From positions 1-64,000 of the forward strand of contig NZ_CAJTLL010000008.1 of assembly GCF_910577135.1 (NCBI RefSeq): a stretch of DNA of 64,000 nucleotides, read 5' to 3'. A program made the translations under genes and the position numbers. Below the pieces are notes generated by a model. That model made no database searches. It was not told where the DNA came from and saw only the letters and a list, made by a program, of their open reading frames with translations. This document shows, in pieces, positions 1-9,043 of this stretch (its first letter is position 1; every line of letters begins with the position of its first letter). This DNA comes from an uncultured Helicobacter sp. Lineage in GTDB: Bacteria; Campylobacterota; Campylobacteria; Campylobacterales; Helicobacteraceae.

Positions 1-53
1 TACTTGATGATGTGAATAAGAAGAAGTTTTAGGGGGGATAAACTTTTATTTAT

Positions 54-73
54 TTAACTCTTTATTGAGTTAA
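54..73. terminator. Possible terminator hairpin of an upstream gene
   Basis: TTAACTC (54-60) and GAGTTAA (67-73) form a 7-bp stem around a 6-base loop in a T-rich setting. No gene is visible between the left edge and the tRNA at 436, so this may end a gene lying to the left. The stem is short and A+T-rich, so it is weak. The rest of 1-395 holds nothing I can name. Confidence 0.25.
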
Positions 74-398
74 CTATCTATCATTATTGAATCTCTTTGT
101 TTTATTTATAGAGAGAGCGTAAGGACTTTATTTAAGTTATCAAGGCAAGAATCTCTAGTCTATTCTAATTTTTCTTTTTCTATAAGGGGGAGAGGCTTAA
201 ATGTGCAAGTATGGGCTAGTGCTAAAGCACAAGTGTGGGGTTGCTCCTTTTTAGTAGGAGGAAAATCTTTCAAGGATTAGGGGCGAGTAAATCTTTTTTT
301 GCTAAAGAACATTCATTGTTTATTTTTATATCTATTATATCAGCGAGAAAATGAGTTCTACATTTTAAGCCTTAAGCCAAGTTTTAAAAGTATTAATA

Positions 399-404
399 TA
401 TAAT
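399..404 (+). promoter_or_regulatory. Probable -10 box of the tRNA-Phe gene
   Basis: TATAAT lies 31 bases before the tRNA starts. No TTGACA-like -35 is visible at normal spacing, which is usual in Helicobacter and Campylobacter, where the -35 is poorly conserved. Assignment rests on position and a perfect -10 match. Confidence 0.45.
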
Positions 405-435
405 CCGCGTTTCTTTTTATCATTTCATAATGCAA

Positions 436-511
436 GGCTCGATAGCTCAGTCGGTAGAGCAGGAGACTGAAAATCTCCGTGTCGGTGGTTCGATTCCGCC
501 TCGAGCCACCA
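436..511 (+). tRNA. tRNA-Phe (GAA anticodon)
   Basis: This is a 76-base cloverleaf. The acceptor arm GGCTCGA (436-442) pairs with TCGAGCC (501-507), followed by discriminator A and an encoded CCA (509-511). The anticodon stem GGAGA/TCTCC encloses a 7-base loop with GAA at 469-471, which reads Phe codons. The T arm contains GGTTCGATTCC. It appears to be a single-gene unit with no neighbouring tRNA or rRNA. Confidence 0.97.
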
Positions 512-924
512 CGATTGCCCTCCTTTACTTTCATTTTCTCTTAAAGCGACGCAAGTAGGACTATTTGAAGCCTTTATCTTTTTATTTGGCTATTCTCATT
601 TCTGTTTGTTTTCTCTTTGTTTGAAAACACTTAAGAGAACTATATATACTTACTTAGAAATTCGATAAAAGGCAAGTAATGGGTCGTATAGCTAGAAAAT
701 TTTTGACAACAATATAAAGAAATATCGTGTAGTTAGAAGCAATCCTAGTATTCTCATTTTATTTGTATATTCAAATGGGGTACAAGGATAAAAGCCTGGT
801 GCTTAAGACTTAAAGCCGCTATTTGTCTCTTTCTCCCTGCTCTGATTTACTAAATCCACACTCATTTTGTCTATCATTGCATACCACAGAAAAAATATAT
901 AAACAAACTGCTATAAGGACAATA
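512..924. other. Gene-free stretch between tRNA-Phe and the yeiH-like gene
   Basis: No convincing reading frame occurs on either strand. A TTGACA at 703-708 could be a -35 box for the downstream gene, but only a weak TATCGT-like -10 follows. An in-frame extension of the downstream gene back to 823 has no ribosome-binding site and no membrane-protein character, so it is treated as untranslated leader. Confidence 0.5.
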
Positions 925-1947
925 ATGAAATATAAACATTTAGGCTTTCTCTATGGCTTACTTATTTTGGGCGTTATCAGTGCGTGTGCTATGGCTATCT
1001 CTGCCATACTCACACCCTTTCTTTCTCCACTTATTGTGGGAATCTTGCTCGGGGCAGCCCTCTCACCACTTTATCCGCGCCTTGAAAAAGCCTATGATAT
1101 ACAAAGTGGCATTACCTTTGGGGCTAAAAAGCTCCTTAGGGCTGGGATTGTCTGCTATGGCTCATATATCACACTCGGGGAAATCGCTACACTTGGGCTA
1201 AATGGATTGCTTGTCTCTCTCATCGTAGTGAGTGTGGTCTTTGTATGTGCTATTGTCATAGGCAGAATGCTTAAACTTGATAATGAAATCGCTATGCTCG
1301 TGGGGATTGGGAGTGCAGTGTGTGGAGCAGCAGCAATCCTTGCCTTAGAATCCACGTTAAAAACGCACCCGAGCAAAAGCTCTGTGGCATTGGGATTCAT
1401 TGTGATTTTTGGGCTTTGTGGTATGATAGTCCTGCCTGTAGTGTATTATAGTGGATTATTACCGCTCAATGACTACCAATGGGGCATTTTCATCGGCGCT
1501 AGTCTGCACGAAGTCGCTAATGTCGTAGGGGCTGCTGCCATATCACCTGAATCTCAAAATGTCGCCCTTATCGTCAAAATGACACGTGTCGTGCTGCTCG
1601 TGCCACTTTTGCTGATTATCTCATATATAATGTTTAAACTCGCCCAAGAGCGTATAGCCCACGAAGATTCTCAGGCAAAAGCGCAAAATGCCCTCTACAT
1701 TCCTTACTTTGCTTTAGGTTTTCTAGCCGTAATAGTGTGTAATTCCGTGATTGACTTTCCCGCAATAGTGATAGAATCTACACAATTTGCCTCAAAATTG
1801 CTTCTCGTCTTTGCGATGGTGGCTTTAGGGCTGCAGATTGATTGGCAGAAATTCATCTCCTTTGGAGCAAAAACATTTGCCCTTGCATTAACTTTGTTTA
1901 TTATACTTCTGTGTGGCACTTATGCCTTAGTGTATGTATTATTTTAA
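925..1947 (+). CDS. YeiH/UPF0324 family membrane protein
   Basis: The 340-residue protein is almost entirely hydrophobic, with roughly ten predicted membrane segments, and matches the UPF0324 (YeiH/YdhF) family of putative permeases. Recognisable family features are the N-terminal GILLGAALSP segment, AGIVCYG, the conserved GIGSAVCGAAA loop near residue 135, and GASLHEVANVVGAA near 195. Substrate is unsettled; a sulfate or anion export role has been suggested for relatives. The start at 925 is preferred over an upstream ATG at 823 because AAGGA lies 6 bases upstream and the protein then begins MKYKHLG just before the first membrane helix. A thioredoxin gene follows 9 bases later, probably co-transcribed. 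Confidence 0.85.
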   Translation: MKYKHLGFLYGLLILGVISACAMAISAILTPFLSPLIVGILLGAALSPLYPRLEKAYDIQSGITFGAKKLLRAGIVCYGSYITLGEIATLGLNGLLVSLIVVSVVFVCAIVIGRMLKLDNEIAMLVGIGSAVCGAAAILALESTLKTHPSKSSVALGFIVIFGLCGMIVLPVVYYSGLLPLNDYQWGIFIGASLHEVANVVGAAAISPESQNVALIVKMTRVVLLVPLLLIISYIMFKLAQERIAHEDSQAKAQNALYIPYFALGFLAVIVCNSVIDFPAIVIESTQFASKLLLVFAMVALGLQIDWQKFISFGAKTFALALTLFIILLCGTYALVYVLF

Positions 1948-1956
1948 GGAGTAAAG

Positions 1957-2280
1957 ATGATAGCTAGTTTGGATGCGGCGTCCTTTAATGAAAGCATTAA
2001 GCAGGGCTATGTAGTAGTGGATTTTAGCGCTTCTTGGTGTCCGGATTGCAGGTTTATTGACCCTATGCTTGAAACATTAGATAAAGAATTAAGTGAAAAA
2101 GTCAAGTTTTTTAAAGTAAGCTTTGATAAAGAAACGCAGCTTAAAGATACTCTCAATATTCGCAAGATTCCTACACTTATTTTTTATAAAGATGGCAAGG
2201 AAGTGGGAGAGCGCTTAATTGAGCCACGCTCTATAGAGGCTATTAGAGACGCGATAAATACTCTCACAACTGCCCCTTAA
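1957..2280 (+). CDS. Thioredoxin with CPDC active site
   Basis: This 107-residue, single-domain thioredoxin has the active site W27-C28-P29-D30-C31 in place of the classical WCGPC. The cis-proline loop is RKIPTLIFY near residue 70. CPDC is the signature of the second thioredoxin (Trx2) of Helicobacter, which reduces peroxiredoxins and other cytoplasmic disulfides. Length is normal and no signal peptide is present. It follows the YeiH-like gene by 9 bases with AAGGAG upstream, so the two are probably one transcript. Confidence 0.92.
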   Translation: MIASLDAASFNESIKQGYVVVDFSASWCPDCRFIDPMLETLDKELSEKVKFFKVSFDKETQLKDTLNIRKIPTLIFYKDGKEVGERLIEPRSIEAIRDAINTLTTAP

Positions 2281-2390
2281 AGCTTACTCTGCCAAGTAGT
2301 TTGCATTTAAGCCATAGCTGGAGTATAGAACTCACAGCCCACGCTAAATAGCAAGGAAATGCGTAAAAATGCCTACCTCTTTGAATGGCC

Positions 2391-3020
2391 TTATGGATTT
2401 TTACTCGCTTTTTGCACGCTCATTTGTGGAATCCCCTGATGAAGATAGTCTGTCAAAGGCGTTTTGATAAAGCCCGGACAAATGGTTGTGATAAGCACAT
2501 CTTGCTGCTTCAGACTTAAGGATTCTCCTAAGCTTTTCACAAAGCTTTTTGACGCACTATAACTTGGCACATTGGGCAGGGCAATTAAGGCAGCAATGGA
2601 GCTTATCGGCACGAGATTTGCCTCTTGTATTCTCTCAATCTCTCTTGTTTTGAAAATATTGCAGTGCATAAAATGCTCCATACATAACACCCTTAGTATT
2701 TGTGCTACATATTTCAAAATATCTCTCTACACACTCTTTCTCGCCCATTGCAATACCCGCATTAAGAATTATCACATCAATACATATATGAAATATCTCC
2801 TCATACCACCTTTTATATGCTGCCTCATCGCCCACATCAAAGCACTCAATCTGCATTTGCAAATGTGGATTTAACGCTATAAGTTCGGCTTTGCTTTCAC
2901 TTAGGGCTTGTGTATTGCACCCTACAATAAATCAATGCGTCGCTTCCTTAGCATATCATAGGACTAAAGCCTTGCTTATGCCACACTAACCCCTATGATT
3001 CCCACTACAAAAGTATCCAT
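2391..3020 (-). pseudogene. Decayed short-chain dehydrogenase/reductase (SDR)
   Basis: Pieces of one SDR gene lie in different frames on the minus strand. An ATG at 3020 with AAGGAAGG upstream opens a frame that reaches a stop after 14 codons, where the nucleotide-binding TGASxGIG loop should be. A second piece carries the family's NAG motif (ILNAGIA), and a third carries the catalytic SSIAAL...YSASKSF segment (Ser, Tyr, Lys) and CPGFIKT. The order is right for a classical SDR, and at least two frameshifts or stops separate the pieces. It is probably a non-functional relic, with no substrate inferable. Confidence 0.8.
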
Positions 3021-3080
3021 TACACCTTCCTTAAAATATTCACCCTATCACAAATGTGTTAATGCAAATTACATAAACAT

Positions 3081-3100
3081 TTGTAGCAATATGCTACAAT
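3081..3100 (+). promoter_or_regulatory. gapA promoter with overlapping inverted repeat
   Basis: TTGTAGCA (3081-3088) and TGCTACAA (3092-3099) form a perfect 8-bp inverted repeat with a 3-base centre. The right arm overlaps an extended -10 box, TGCTACAAT (-10 at 3095-3100), 47 bases before gapA. A dyad on the -10 box is a natural repressor site. The -10 assignment and the operator role are inferred. Confidence 0.45.
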
Positions 3101-3146
3101 TTTGGGCTAGTTTTGCCACAATATTTTACCCAGCAGAGAGGATAAT

Positions 3147-4154
3147 ATGATAAATATTGCTATCAATGGCTTTGGACGCATTGGACGGAGCATCGTGCGC
3201 TCATCACTGCCATATAAGGAGCAAATCCGTATTGTCGCCATAAATGATATATATGATTGGGAGATTCTTAGCTATCTTTTAGAGCACGATAGCACTCATC
3301 GCACTTTGCCCTTTGGGACAACCTATCAAAACCACACGCTTAGTTTCACTCAAAGTAATCTGCCGCCCATTGCAACGCTCAATCACAAAGATTCTAAAGC
3401 ATTAGACTTCGCAGTCTTTGGGGCGGATATAGTCATAGAATCTAGCGGACAATTTTTAGATACTCCCTCTATCGCACATCATTGTCAAAAAGGCATAAAA
3501 AATGTCATACTCTGCGCTTCTCCCACAGATAATATGCCTATTTTTGCGTGTGGCGTGAATGATGATACATATAATGGCGAGGCTATATTTTCTAACGCCT
3601 CCTGCACGGCAAATGCCCTAGCCCCACTCTGCAAGGTAATTGATGAATCTTTTGGCATTGAGACAATGAGTTTTTGTATCATACATAGCTATACTAACGA
3701 GCAATCTCTCCTTGATAGCGTCTATCCAAATGACAAAAGACGCTCCCGCGCCGCCGCACAAAATATTATCCCTACAAGCACAGGAGCTACGCATACCCTT
3801 ACCCGCCTCCTCCCCACACTGCAGGGCAAAGTAGGCGGACATAGTGTGCGTGTGCCTGTATCAAATGTCTTGCTACTTGATATTACCTTTATGCTCTCTG
3901 CCCCCGCTCACGCAAAAGCCCTTAATGAATCTATTATCAACGCAAGTCAAAGCACAATGAAAGGTATTATCGGCATAGATACCAAGCAGGGCGTGAGTAG
4001 CGACTTTATCGATAATCCTCATAGCGTGGTATTCGCGCCGGATTTAACCTACGCGGTAAGTGAGAATATGTTGCGCGTAATGGCGTGGTGCGATAATGAA
4101 TGGGGCTATGCCAATCGTGTGCTAGATATGGTACGAAAGTGCGCGAATGTATGA
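3147..4154 (+). CDS. gapA: Glyceraldehyde-3-phosphate dehydrogenase, type I
   Basis: At 335 residues this is a normal-length GAPDH, catalysing NAD(P)-dependent conversion of glyceraldehyde-3-phosphate to 1,3-bisphosphoglycerate. The Rossmann start INGFGRIGR is at residues 5-13. The catalytic cysteine is Cys153 in NASCTAN, one residue off the usual SCTTN. The phosphate-binding region is AAAQNIIPTSTGA and the C-terminal signature WCDNEWGYANR is intact. GAGAGG lies 7 bases before the ATG. recG starts 8 bases inside its end, so the two genes are translationally coupled. A palindrome overlapping the promoter suggests dedicated control. Confidence 0.95.
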   Translation: MINIAINGFGRIGRSIVRSSLPYKEQIRIVAINDIYDWEILSYLLEHDSTHRTLPFGTTYQNHTLSFTQSNLPPIATLNHKDSKALDFAVFGADIVIESSGQFLDTPSIAHHCQKGIKNVILCASPTDNMPIFACGVNDDTYNGEAIFSNASCTANALAPLCKVIDESFGIETMSFCIIHSYTNEQSLLDSVYPNDKRRSRAAAQNIIPTSTGATHTLTRLLPTLQGKVGGHSVRVPVSNVLLLDITFMLSAPAHAKALNESIINASQSTMKGIIGIDTKQGVSSDFIDNPHSVVFAPDLTYAVSENMLRVMAWCDNEWGYANRVLDMVRKCANV

Positions 4155-6069
4155 TGAGATTCTAAATCGTCTTAGCCCCACCAATCAAGCCCGTTTAAAA
4201 AAGCTCAAAATTACCTCTTTATTGCAGTTTGTCATCACCCACACGCCCAAATCCTACACAAATACTACCCTCTCTCAAGACCTTGCTATCAATCGCAACT
4301 GTGTTTTTAAAGTGCATACTCAAGATATACAAACCTTAGGTTTTGGCAACCAAGCCCGTTTGAAAATCTACGCTACGATGAGTGATTTTAACCAAGAGCC
4401 GCTTTTTATGAATATCTTTCACGCCAAAGCCTTTCATAAGCAACTATTTGCGCCCGATAAGGATATATATGTAATGGGTAAGCTTGAATTATTTAATCAC
4501 CACTACCACATCACACAGCCTAAAGTGATTACAGAGATTAATACTATTCGCTGCCATTTCAAAACCACCGCACTTAATACTAAGTCTATGCAGGAGCTAT
4601 GCAAGGCGTTTGTGAGTGTTGAGAATCTCCTTTTATGCGGGATTCCCAATCATATTGCACAAAAAATATATGAGATTTTTACGCCCAATGCGGCATTTTG
4701 CGTAGCTTTTAGTGAGAAAAATGCGCTTCCTCCTGCGTATTTACACGCACTAAAATTTGTTGAAATCTATCATCACCTTGCCCTTTTTTCTAAAAAAAGG
4801 CGGTATTTTTCCGCAAGATTCAAATGTGAGAATGATATAAACGCATTTATCCATTCACTACCCTTTAGTCTTACACAAGGACAGAATCAGGCTATCGCGG
4901 ATATAAAGGCGGATTTTTGCAAAGATGTGGCAGCAAAAAGGCTCATTATGGGTGATGTGGGCTGTGGCAAAACGATGGTGATTCTCTGCGCGGTGATGAT
5001 GTGCTATCCACATACAAGCATTCTTATGGCACCTACGACTATTCTTGCTGAGCAGCTTTATGAGGAAGCAAGGCGGTTTCTCCCGCCATTTGTACGCCTC
5101 CACCTTATCACGGCTAAACACAAAGTCCCCACCCAAGAAGCCATACAATCACATTTCATTATCGGCACACAAGCCCTGCTCCATCGTGAGCTTGAATTAG
5201 AAAATCTCGCGCTTGTGATGAGTGATGAGCAGCATCGCTTTGGCACAAACCAACGATATATCCTAGAAAAAATCGGGCAAAGCAAAGATGATGATATGCA
5301 AAGCCTTTTTAGAGAATCTACCCCGTCTGAAAACAACACAAAGCCCCACGTGCTACAATTTTCCGCTACGCCAATCCCACGCACTCTAGCGATGATTAAT
5401 GCAAGTCTTATTGATATGAGTGTTATTAAGGATTTGCCTTTTAAAAAGGACATTAGCACGATGATTATTGACAAGGCACATTTTAAGGAGATGTTTATGC
5501 ATTTACAAAGCGAAGTGGCAAAAGGAAATCAAGCCATTATCGTTTATCCTTTAGTGGAGGAGAGTGAGAGCTTGGATTATCTCTCATTGAATGAGGGCTT
5601 GGGCTTTTGGCAAAAACATTTTACAAATGTCTATCACACCTTTGGTAAAGATAAAAGTAAAACGCAAGTTATTAACGATTTTGCCCGTGATGGGACGCTG
5701 CTCCTTGCCACAACGTTGATTGAAGTAGGCATATCCTTGCCAAAAGTTTCTACTATTATAATCGTTGCACCCGAACGATTAGGACTAGCCACCCTACATC
5801 AATTGCGTGGGAGAGTAAGCCGCAATGGACTAAAGGGCTACTGCTATCTTTATACACACCAACCTACAAACGAGCGGCTAAACGCCTTTTGTCGCACACT
5901 AAGCGGATTTGACATTGCCGAGCTTGATTTAAAATACCGCCGTAGCGGGGATTTACTAAGTGGAGAGCGGCAAAGCGGCGATGAGTTTATGTATATTGAC
6001 ATCAGTGAAGATGAGACAATCATTATTGAAGTTAAAGCTCTTTTAAAGCAGCAACAACAAACCCATTAA
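4147..6069 (+). CDS. recG: ATP-dependent DNA helicase RecG
   Basis: The 640-residue RecG is slightly shorter than the E. coli enzyme, as in other Campylobacterota. It remodels stalled forks and branched DNA. An N-terminal OB-like wedge region (about 50-150) precedes a superfamily 2 motor: Walker A GDVGCGKT at about residue 269, the DEQHRFG box (motif II plus RecG-specific HRFG), and FSATPIPRTLAM (motif III). Motif VI is HQLRGRVSR, followed by the C-terminal RecG signature RRSGDLLSGERQSG. It overlaps the end of gapA by 8 bases and is followed by a strong hairpin. Confidence 0.95.
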   Translation: MYDEILNRLSPTNQARLKKLKITSLLQFVITHTPKSYTNTTLSQDLAINRNCVFKVHTQDIQTLGFGNQARLKIYATMSDFNQEPLFMNIFHAKAFHKQLFAPDKDIYVMGKLELFNHHYHITQPKVITEINTIRCHFKTTALNTKSMQELCKAFVSVENLLLCGIPNHIAQKIYEIFTPNAAFCVAFSEKNALPPAYLHALKFVEIYHHLALFSKKRRYFSARFKCENDINAFIHSLPFSLTQGQNQAIADIKADFCKDVAAKRLIMGDVGCGKTMVILCAVMMCYPHTSILMAPTTILAEQLYEEARRFLPPFVRLHLITAKHKVPTQEAIQSHFIIGTQALLHRELELENLALVMSDEQHRFGTNQRYILEKIGQSKDDDMQSLFRESTPSENNTKPHVLQFSATPIPRTLAMINASLIDMSVIKDLPFKKDISTMIIDKAHFKEMFMHLQSEVAKGNQAIIVYPLVEESESLDYLSLNEGLGFWQKHFTNVYHTFGKDKSKTQVINDFARDGTLLLATTLIEVGISLPKVSTIIIVAPERLGLATLHQLRGRVSRNGLKGYCYLYTHQPTNERLNAFCRTLSGFDIAELDLKYRRSGDLLSGERQSGDEFMYIDISEDETIIIEVKALLKQQQQTH

Positions 6070-6073
6070 ACTC

Positions 6074-6117
6074 ATTGGTTTTGTAAAGATTTGCTAGCAG
6101 ATCTTTACAAAACCAAT
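6074..6117 (+). terminator. Strong hairpin after recG
   Basis: ATTGGTTTTGTAAAGAT (6074-6090) and its exact reverse complement (6101-6117) form a 17-bp perfect stem with a 10-base loop, 5 bases after the recG stop. Its position argues for a transcription terminator, although the following bases are not a clean T-run. The stem itself contains TTTT and AAAA runs, so it could act in both directions. Confidence 0.7.
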
Positions 6118-6173
6118 GCTATTCTTAAGCGCATTTAAATAAGATTCTATACATTTAATGAATAGCGGTGGTA

Positions 6174-6596
6174 ATGCTTTCCATTTTGCTTTCTCTTATA
6201 TTTGATATACTCTATATACTCTTTGCATCTATTGATAATCCCACACAAAAGCAGCAGGATATATTTCTTTCTGTATGTGAGCAGATTGCTTATCGTGAGG
6301 CAGAGCTTATTGCTAATGATTTGCTTACATCTAAAGAGCCTAGCTCATCTCATTTGCAAAGGGCTATTACAGATGTGCTAGATAAACAGACAACCTACAA
6401 TCCACGATATATAAAAGACTTATGAGCGATATGCTTATGGCAATTTTACAAGCTTAGATAACCTCTTTGATAAATGCTCTATGCAAGGATATAGCGCATT
6501 CTTAAATACATACACAGATACACACAAAAGCCGCCTAGAAAGCTACCTAAACGATAGCCTCGCAACATCGCCACAGACAATACACCTTAAGATTTA
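6174..6596 (+). pseudogene. Broken small gene of unknown function with N-terminal hydrophobic segment
   Basis: From ATG 6174 a frame encodes a hydrophobic N-terminus (LSILLSLIFDILYILFA), then a polar stretch, and stops at 6425. The next frame continues without pause as a similar polar sequence (from YERYAYGNF to LNDSLATSP), which suggests one ancestral reading frame broken by a single frameshift near 6415. It runs into the end of the convergent gene at 6597, so its 3' end is probably lost. I do not recognise the family. A single membrane anchor or signal is the only feature visible. Confidence 0.4.
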
Positions 6597-7139
6597 TCAG
6601 CTTACTTTGCCAAAAAAGTGCTTAGTCCTTTGTGAAGTCTTAACCATAGCATAGAATCCAAAGCTTATAAAGCATATCATCGCTAAGCCTAAGCCCACAC
6701 TAAGACTTGGCAAAGACATTAGCTGATATTTGAGCAGCCCAAATATCATAAAGGCAAAAAGCGCATAGCTTATCATACGCAAAAAGGACAAGCTCATTTG
6801 CGCCCCTACGATAAAGCGCGTAGAAAATGTTACTTTATCCTGTGCTTTGGAGTTTTGCTCGGCGTTGCTTGTAGAATCTTTAGCTTCTTGGGTAGATTCT
6901 ATAATATTGCTTTGTGCCTCTTGTGTGGCTTTTTCAGCCCTCACGCGTTTAAGTAACGCACCAAAAGAGCTACCCACCACAAGATTAAACCCCACAAACC
7001 CTACTTCAAAACTTGCTAGAGATTCCACGCCTTGCATAAAAGCTACAACCCCACCTACAAGCGCTAATCCCGTTACAATGGCTATACCGATAGAGTATAT
7101 TTTAGTAATATCTGCCATTTGAGATATCTTCATCATCAT
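6597..7139 (-). CDS. Small membrane protein of unknown function downstream of the AtpZ-like gene
   Basis: The 180-residue protein has four likely membrane helices: residues about 15-38, 44-63, 113-133 and 140-165. A long polar, Gln/Ser/Glu-rich loop sits in the middle. Translation may instead begin at the internal ATG at 7118, and neither start has a clear ribosome-binding site. The start overlaps the AtpZ-like gene, so the two are coupled. By position it may assist the same membrane process, but no named family is evident. I do not assign a function. Confidence 0.7.
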   Translation of the reverse strand: MMMKISQMADITKIYSIGIAIVTGLALVGGVVAFMQGVESLASFEVGFVGFNLVVGSSFGALLKRVRAEKATQEAQSNIIESTQEAKDSTSNAEQNSKAQDKVTFSTRFIVGAQMSLSFLRMISYALFAFMIFGLLKYQLMSLPSLSVGLGLAMICFISFGFYAMVKTSQRTKHFFGKVS

Positions 7140-7479
7140 CTTTACTATCAGGCTTGTAGCTATAACGGGGGTTTTGCGCTAATTCCTGGGCTTCTTTTTG
7201 CGCTCTTTTATATGCCCGATAGAGATTTAAGATCGCCGCACCCACGCCCCACACTACGCCTAGCCAAAATGTCCATTTATAGCCACTTAATCGCTCTAAA
7301 AGTATGCCTATACCCATCCCTAGCAAAACTGCCACCACGATAGAAATCCCCACGCTTAGTTCATTTGCTCCGCTCACCACCGCACTTAGCCTTGGTTTTT
7401 GCTCTGCCTTGTTTGCAACATCTTGCTTTGTATCATTTATATCCTGCTGATTTGCTTGTAGATTCTCTTTAGGATTCAT
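7102..7479 (-). CDS. AtpZ/AtpI-like small membrane protein
   Basis: An Asn/Gln-rich polar N-terminus is followed by two adjacent membrane helices (about residues 43-62 and 69-90) with glycine-rich GMGIGILLERLSG between them. A charged C-terminus ends in a D/E-rich tail. This is the layout of the AtpZ/AtpI family linked to F-type ATP synthase assembly or Mg2+ handling, though here the gene is next to hemL rather than an atp operon. I chose ATG 7479 because GATGAGG lies upstream; ATGs at 7491 and 7500 would overlap the hemL end. Its 3' end overlaps the next gene. Confidence 0.75.
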   Translation of the reverse strand: MNPKENLQANQQDINDTKQDVANKAEQKPRLSAVVSGANELSVGISIVVAVLLGMGIGILLERLSGYKWTFWLGVVWGVGAAILNLYRAYKRAQKEAQELAQNPRYSYKPDSKDDDEDISNGRYY

Positions 7480-7492
7480 CGTTTGCCTCATC

Positions 7493-8785
7493 TCATTCAT
7501 ATACGATTTCAGTAAATGCTTCTTGTGCCTTTGCAATGACTAAGTCTATCATTTCCTCATTCATCGCGCTGCAGATAAAGCCGCTCTCAAACTGCGAACA
7601 CGCAAAATACACGCCCTTATCTAGCATTTTTTGATGAAATCTAGCAAACATCGCCGTATCGCTCCTTTTAGCATCATCAAAGTTTTTCACCGCCCTATCA
7701 TTAAAGAAAAACCCAAACATACTACCCCGATAATCCACCTGCAAGGGAATATTATGTGTCGCAGCAGCATTCTTTAAACCATTGGTAAGCCTTTGTGCGA
7801 GGTTTTGAAGCGATTCATATAAATTCGGATTGTCTTTAATTTTACGCAGTGTCGCTATCCCCGCGCTCACCGCGATAGGATTGCCGCTTAAAGTCCCGGC
7901 TTGATACACCCCACCCACAGGAGAGAGCATATCCATAATATCCGCCCTCCCGCCAAAAGCCGCTAGAGGCATACCTCCGCCAATAACCTTGCCATAAGTT
8001 ACTAAATCTGCCTCGATATTATAGAATCCTATCGCGCCATTTACCCCTGCTCGAAAGCCACTCATCACCTCATCGATGATTAAAAGCGCATTGTGTTTGT
8101 CGCATAATGCCCGCAACTCCTCCATAAATACCTCATCAGCAGGAACAAACCCCATATTCCCAGCCAACCCCTCGATAATCACACACGCGACATTTTGCGA
8201 TGTCTCAAAGCACGCCCGGACAGATTGTATATCATTGTATCGCGCCACTAAAGTGTGCTTTGATATATCTTGTATCACGCCCGGGGAGCTTGGATTCCCA
8301 AACGTAGCACAGCCGCTTCCCGCACTCACCAGCAGACTATCGCTATGCCCGTGGTAGCAGCCCTCAAACTTGATAATATCATCTTTTTGCGTATATGCCC
8401 TTGCTAGACGCAACGCGCTCATTGTCGCCTCTGTGCCAGAATTGACAAGGCGCATTTTCTCTATACTTTGCGTCATACTGATAATTTGCTTTACTAGGGT
8501 TGTTTCTTTTTGCGTAGGCGCACCAAAGCTTAACCCATCTTTAATCGCCAACATCAGCGCAGATTCTACAAACTCATCAGCGTGCCCAAATATCAACGGT
8601 CCCCAGCTTTGCACGAAGTCAATATAGGCATTATCATCTTCATCATAGATATACGCACCCTTACCCCTAGCAATAAATCGCGGTGTGCCGCCCACCGAGC
8701 CAAACGCCCTCACAGGGGAATTAACCCCACCGGGAATCACCTGCTTTGCCTCATTGAAGTCATTAATACTATGCAAGATATTCAT
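7493..8785 (-). CDS. hemL: Glutamate-1-semialdehyde 2,1-aminomutase
   Basis: At 430 residues this is full-length HemL, the PLP enzyme converting glutamate-1-semialdehyde to 5-aminolevulinate for haem synthesis by the C5 pathway. Visible signatures are the N-terminal [11 protein letters not shown], the PLP-site GCYHGHSDS, the [10 protein letters not shown] aspartate that contacts the pyridine nitrogen, and the Schiff-base lysine in TYGKVIGGG. The hemL/small-membrane-gene arrangement matches that in H. pylori. An extended -10 box lies upstream at 8819-8824. Confidence 0.96.
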   Translation of the reverse strand: MNILHSINDFNEAKQVIPGGVNSPVRAFGSVGGTPRFIARGKGAYIYDEDDNAYIDFVQSWGPLIFGHADEFVESALMLAIKDGLSFGAPTQKETTLVKQIISMTQSIEKMRLVNSGTEATMSALRLARAYTQKDDIIKFEGCYHGHSDSLLVSAGSGCATFGNPSSPGVIQDISKHTLVARYNDIQSVRACFETSQNVACVIIEGLAGNMGFVPADEVFMEELRALCDKHNALLIIDEVMSGFRAGVNGAIGFYNIEADLVTYGKVIGGGMPLAAFGGRADIMDMLSPVGGVYQAGTLSGNPIAVSAGIATLRKIKDNPNLYESLQNLAQRLTNGLKNAAATHNIPLQVDYRGSMFGFFFNDRAVKNFDDAKRSDTAMFARFHQKMLDKGVYFACSQFESGFICSAMNEEMIDLVIAKAQEAFTEIVYE

Positions 8786-8818
8786 CGCGCAATCCTTAAA
8801 GGAGATAAGAAATTATGC

Positions 8819-8824
8819 ATTATA
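8819..8824 (-). promoter_or_regulatory. hemL -10 box
   Basis: On the minus strand TGCTATAAT gives an extended -10 (TGN plus perfect TATAAT) 33 bases before the hemL ATG, with AAGGA between them as the ribosome-binding site. No clear -35 is visible, as is normal in this group. Confidence 0.6.
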
Positions 8825-9006
8825 GCAAATCCGCAGATTCTTTTTGCCTTTTTGGATAAAACAAGTTACGAAAAAATATCTTAATTTGCCCTTTTAACGC
8901 AAAAAATTAGCAATTTAAAGGGGAAAGCCTTATTTTTGCTTACAAACTGATAGCAAAACCCCATTTTTTATTTTCTGCAATTAAGTAAAATCTATCAAAA
9001 ACACAC

Positions 9007-9012
9007 TATAAT
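9007..9012 (+). promoter_or_regulatory. thrB operon -10 box
   Basis: TATAAT lies 31 bases before the thrB GTG start in an A+T-rich gap between the divergent hemL and thrB genes. It probably drives thrB-ylxR-infB, which are closely spaced. Confidence 0.55.
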
Positions 9013-9043
9013 CATATTTTTGATTTTTATATAAAGGTGAGTA

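Noticed and set aside
31..37. Run of six G near the left edge as a phase-variable tract
   Set aside because: Too short and not placed in a recognisable gene or promoter.
5058..5474. Open frame of 138 codons opposite recG
   Set aside because: Antisense to the RecG helicase motifs, with no start signal or homology.
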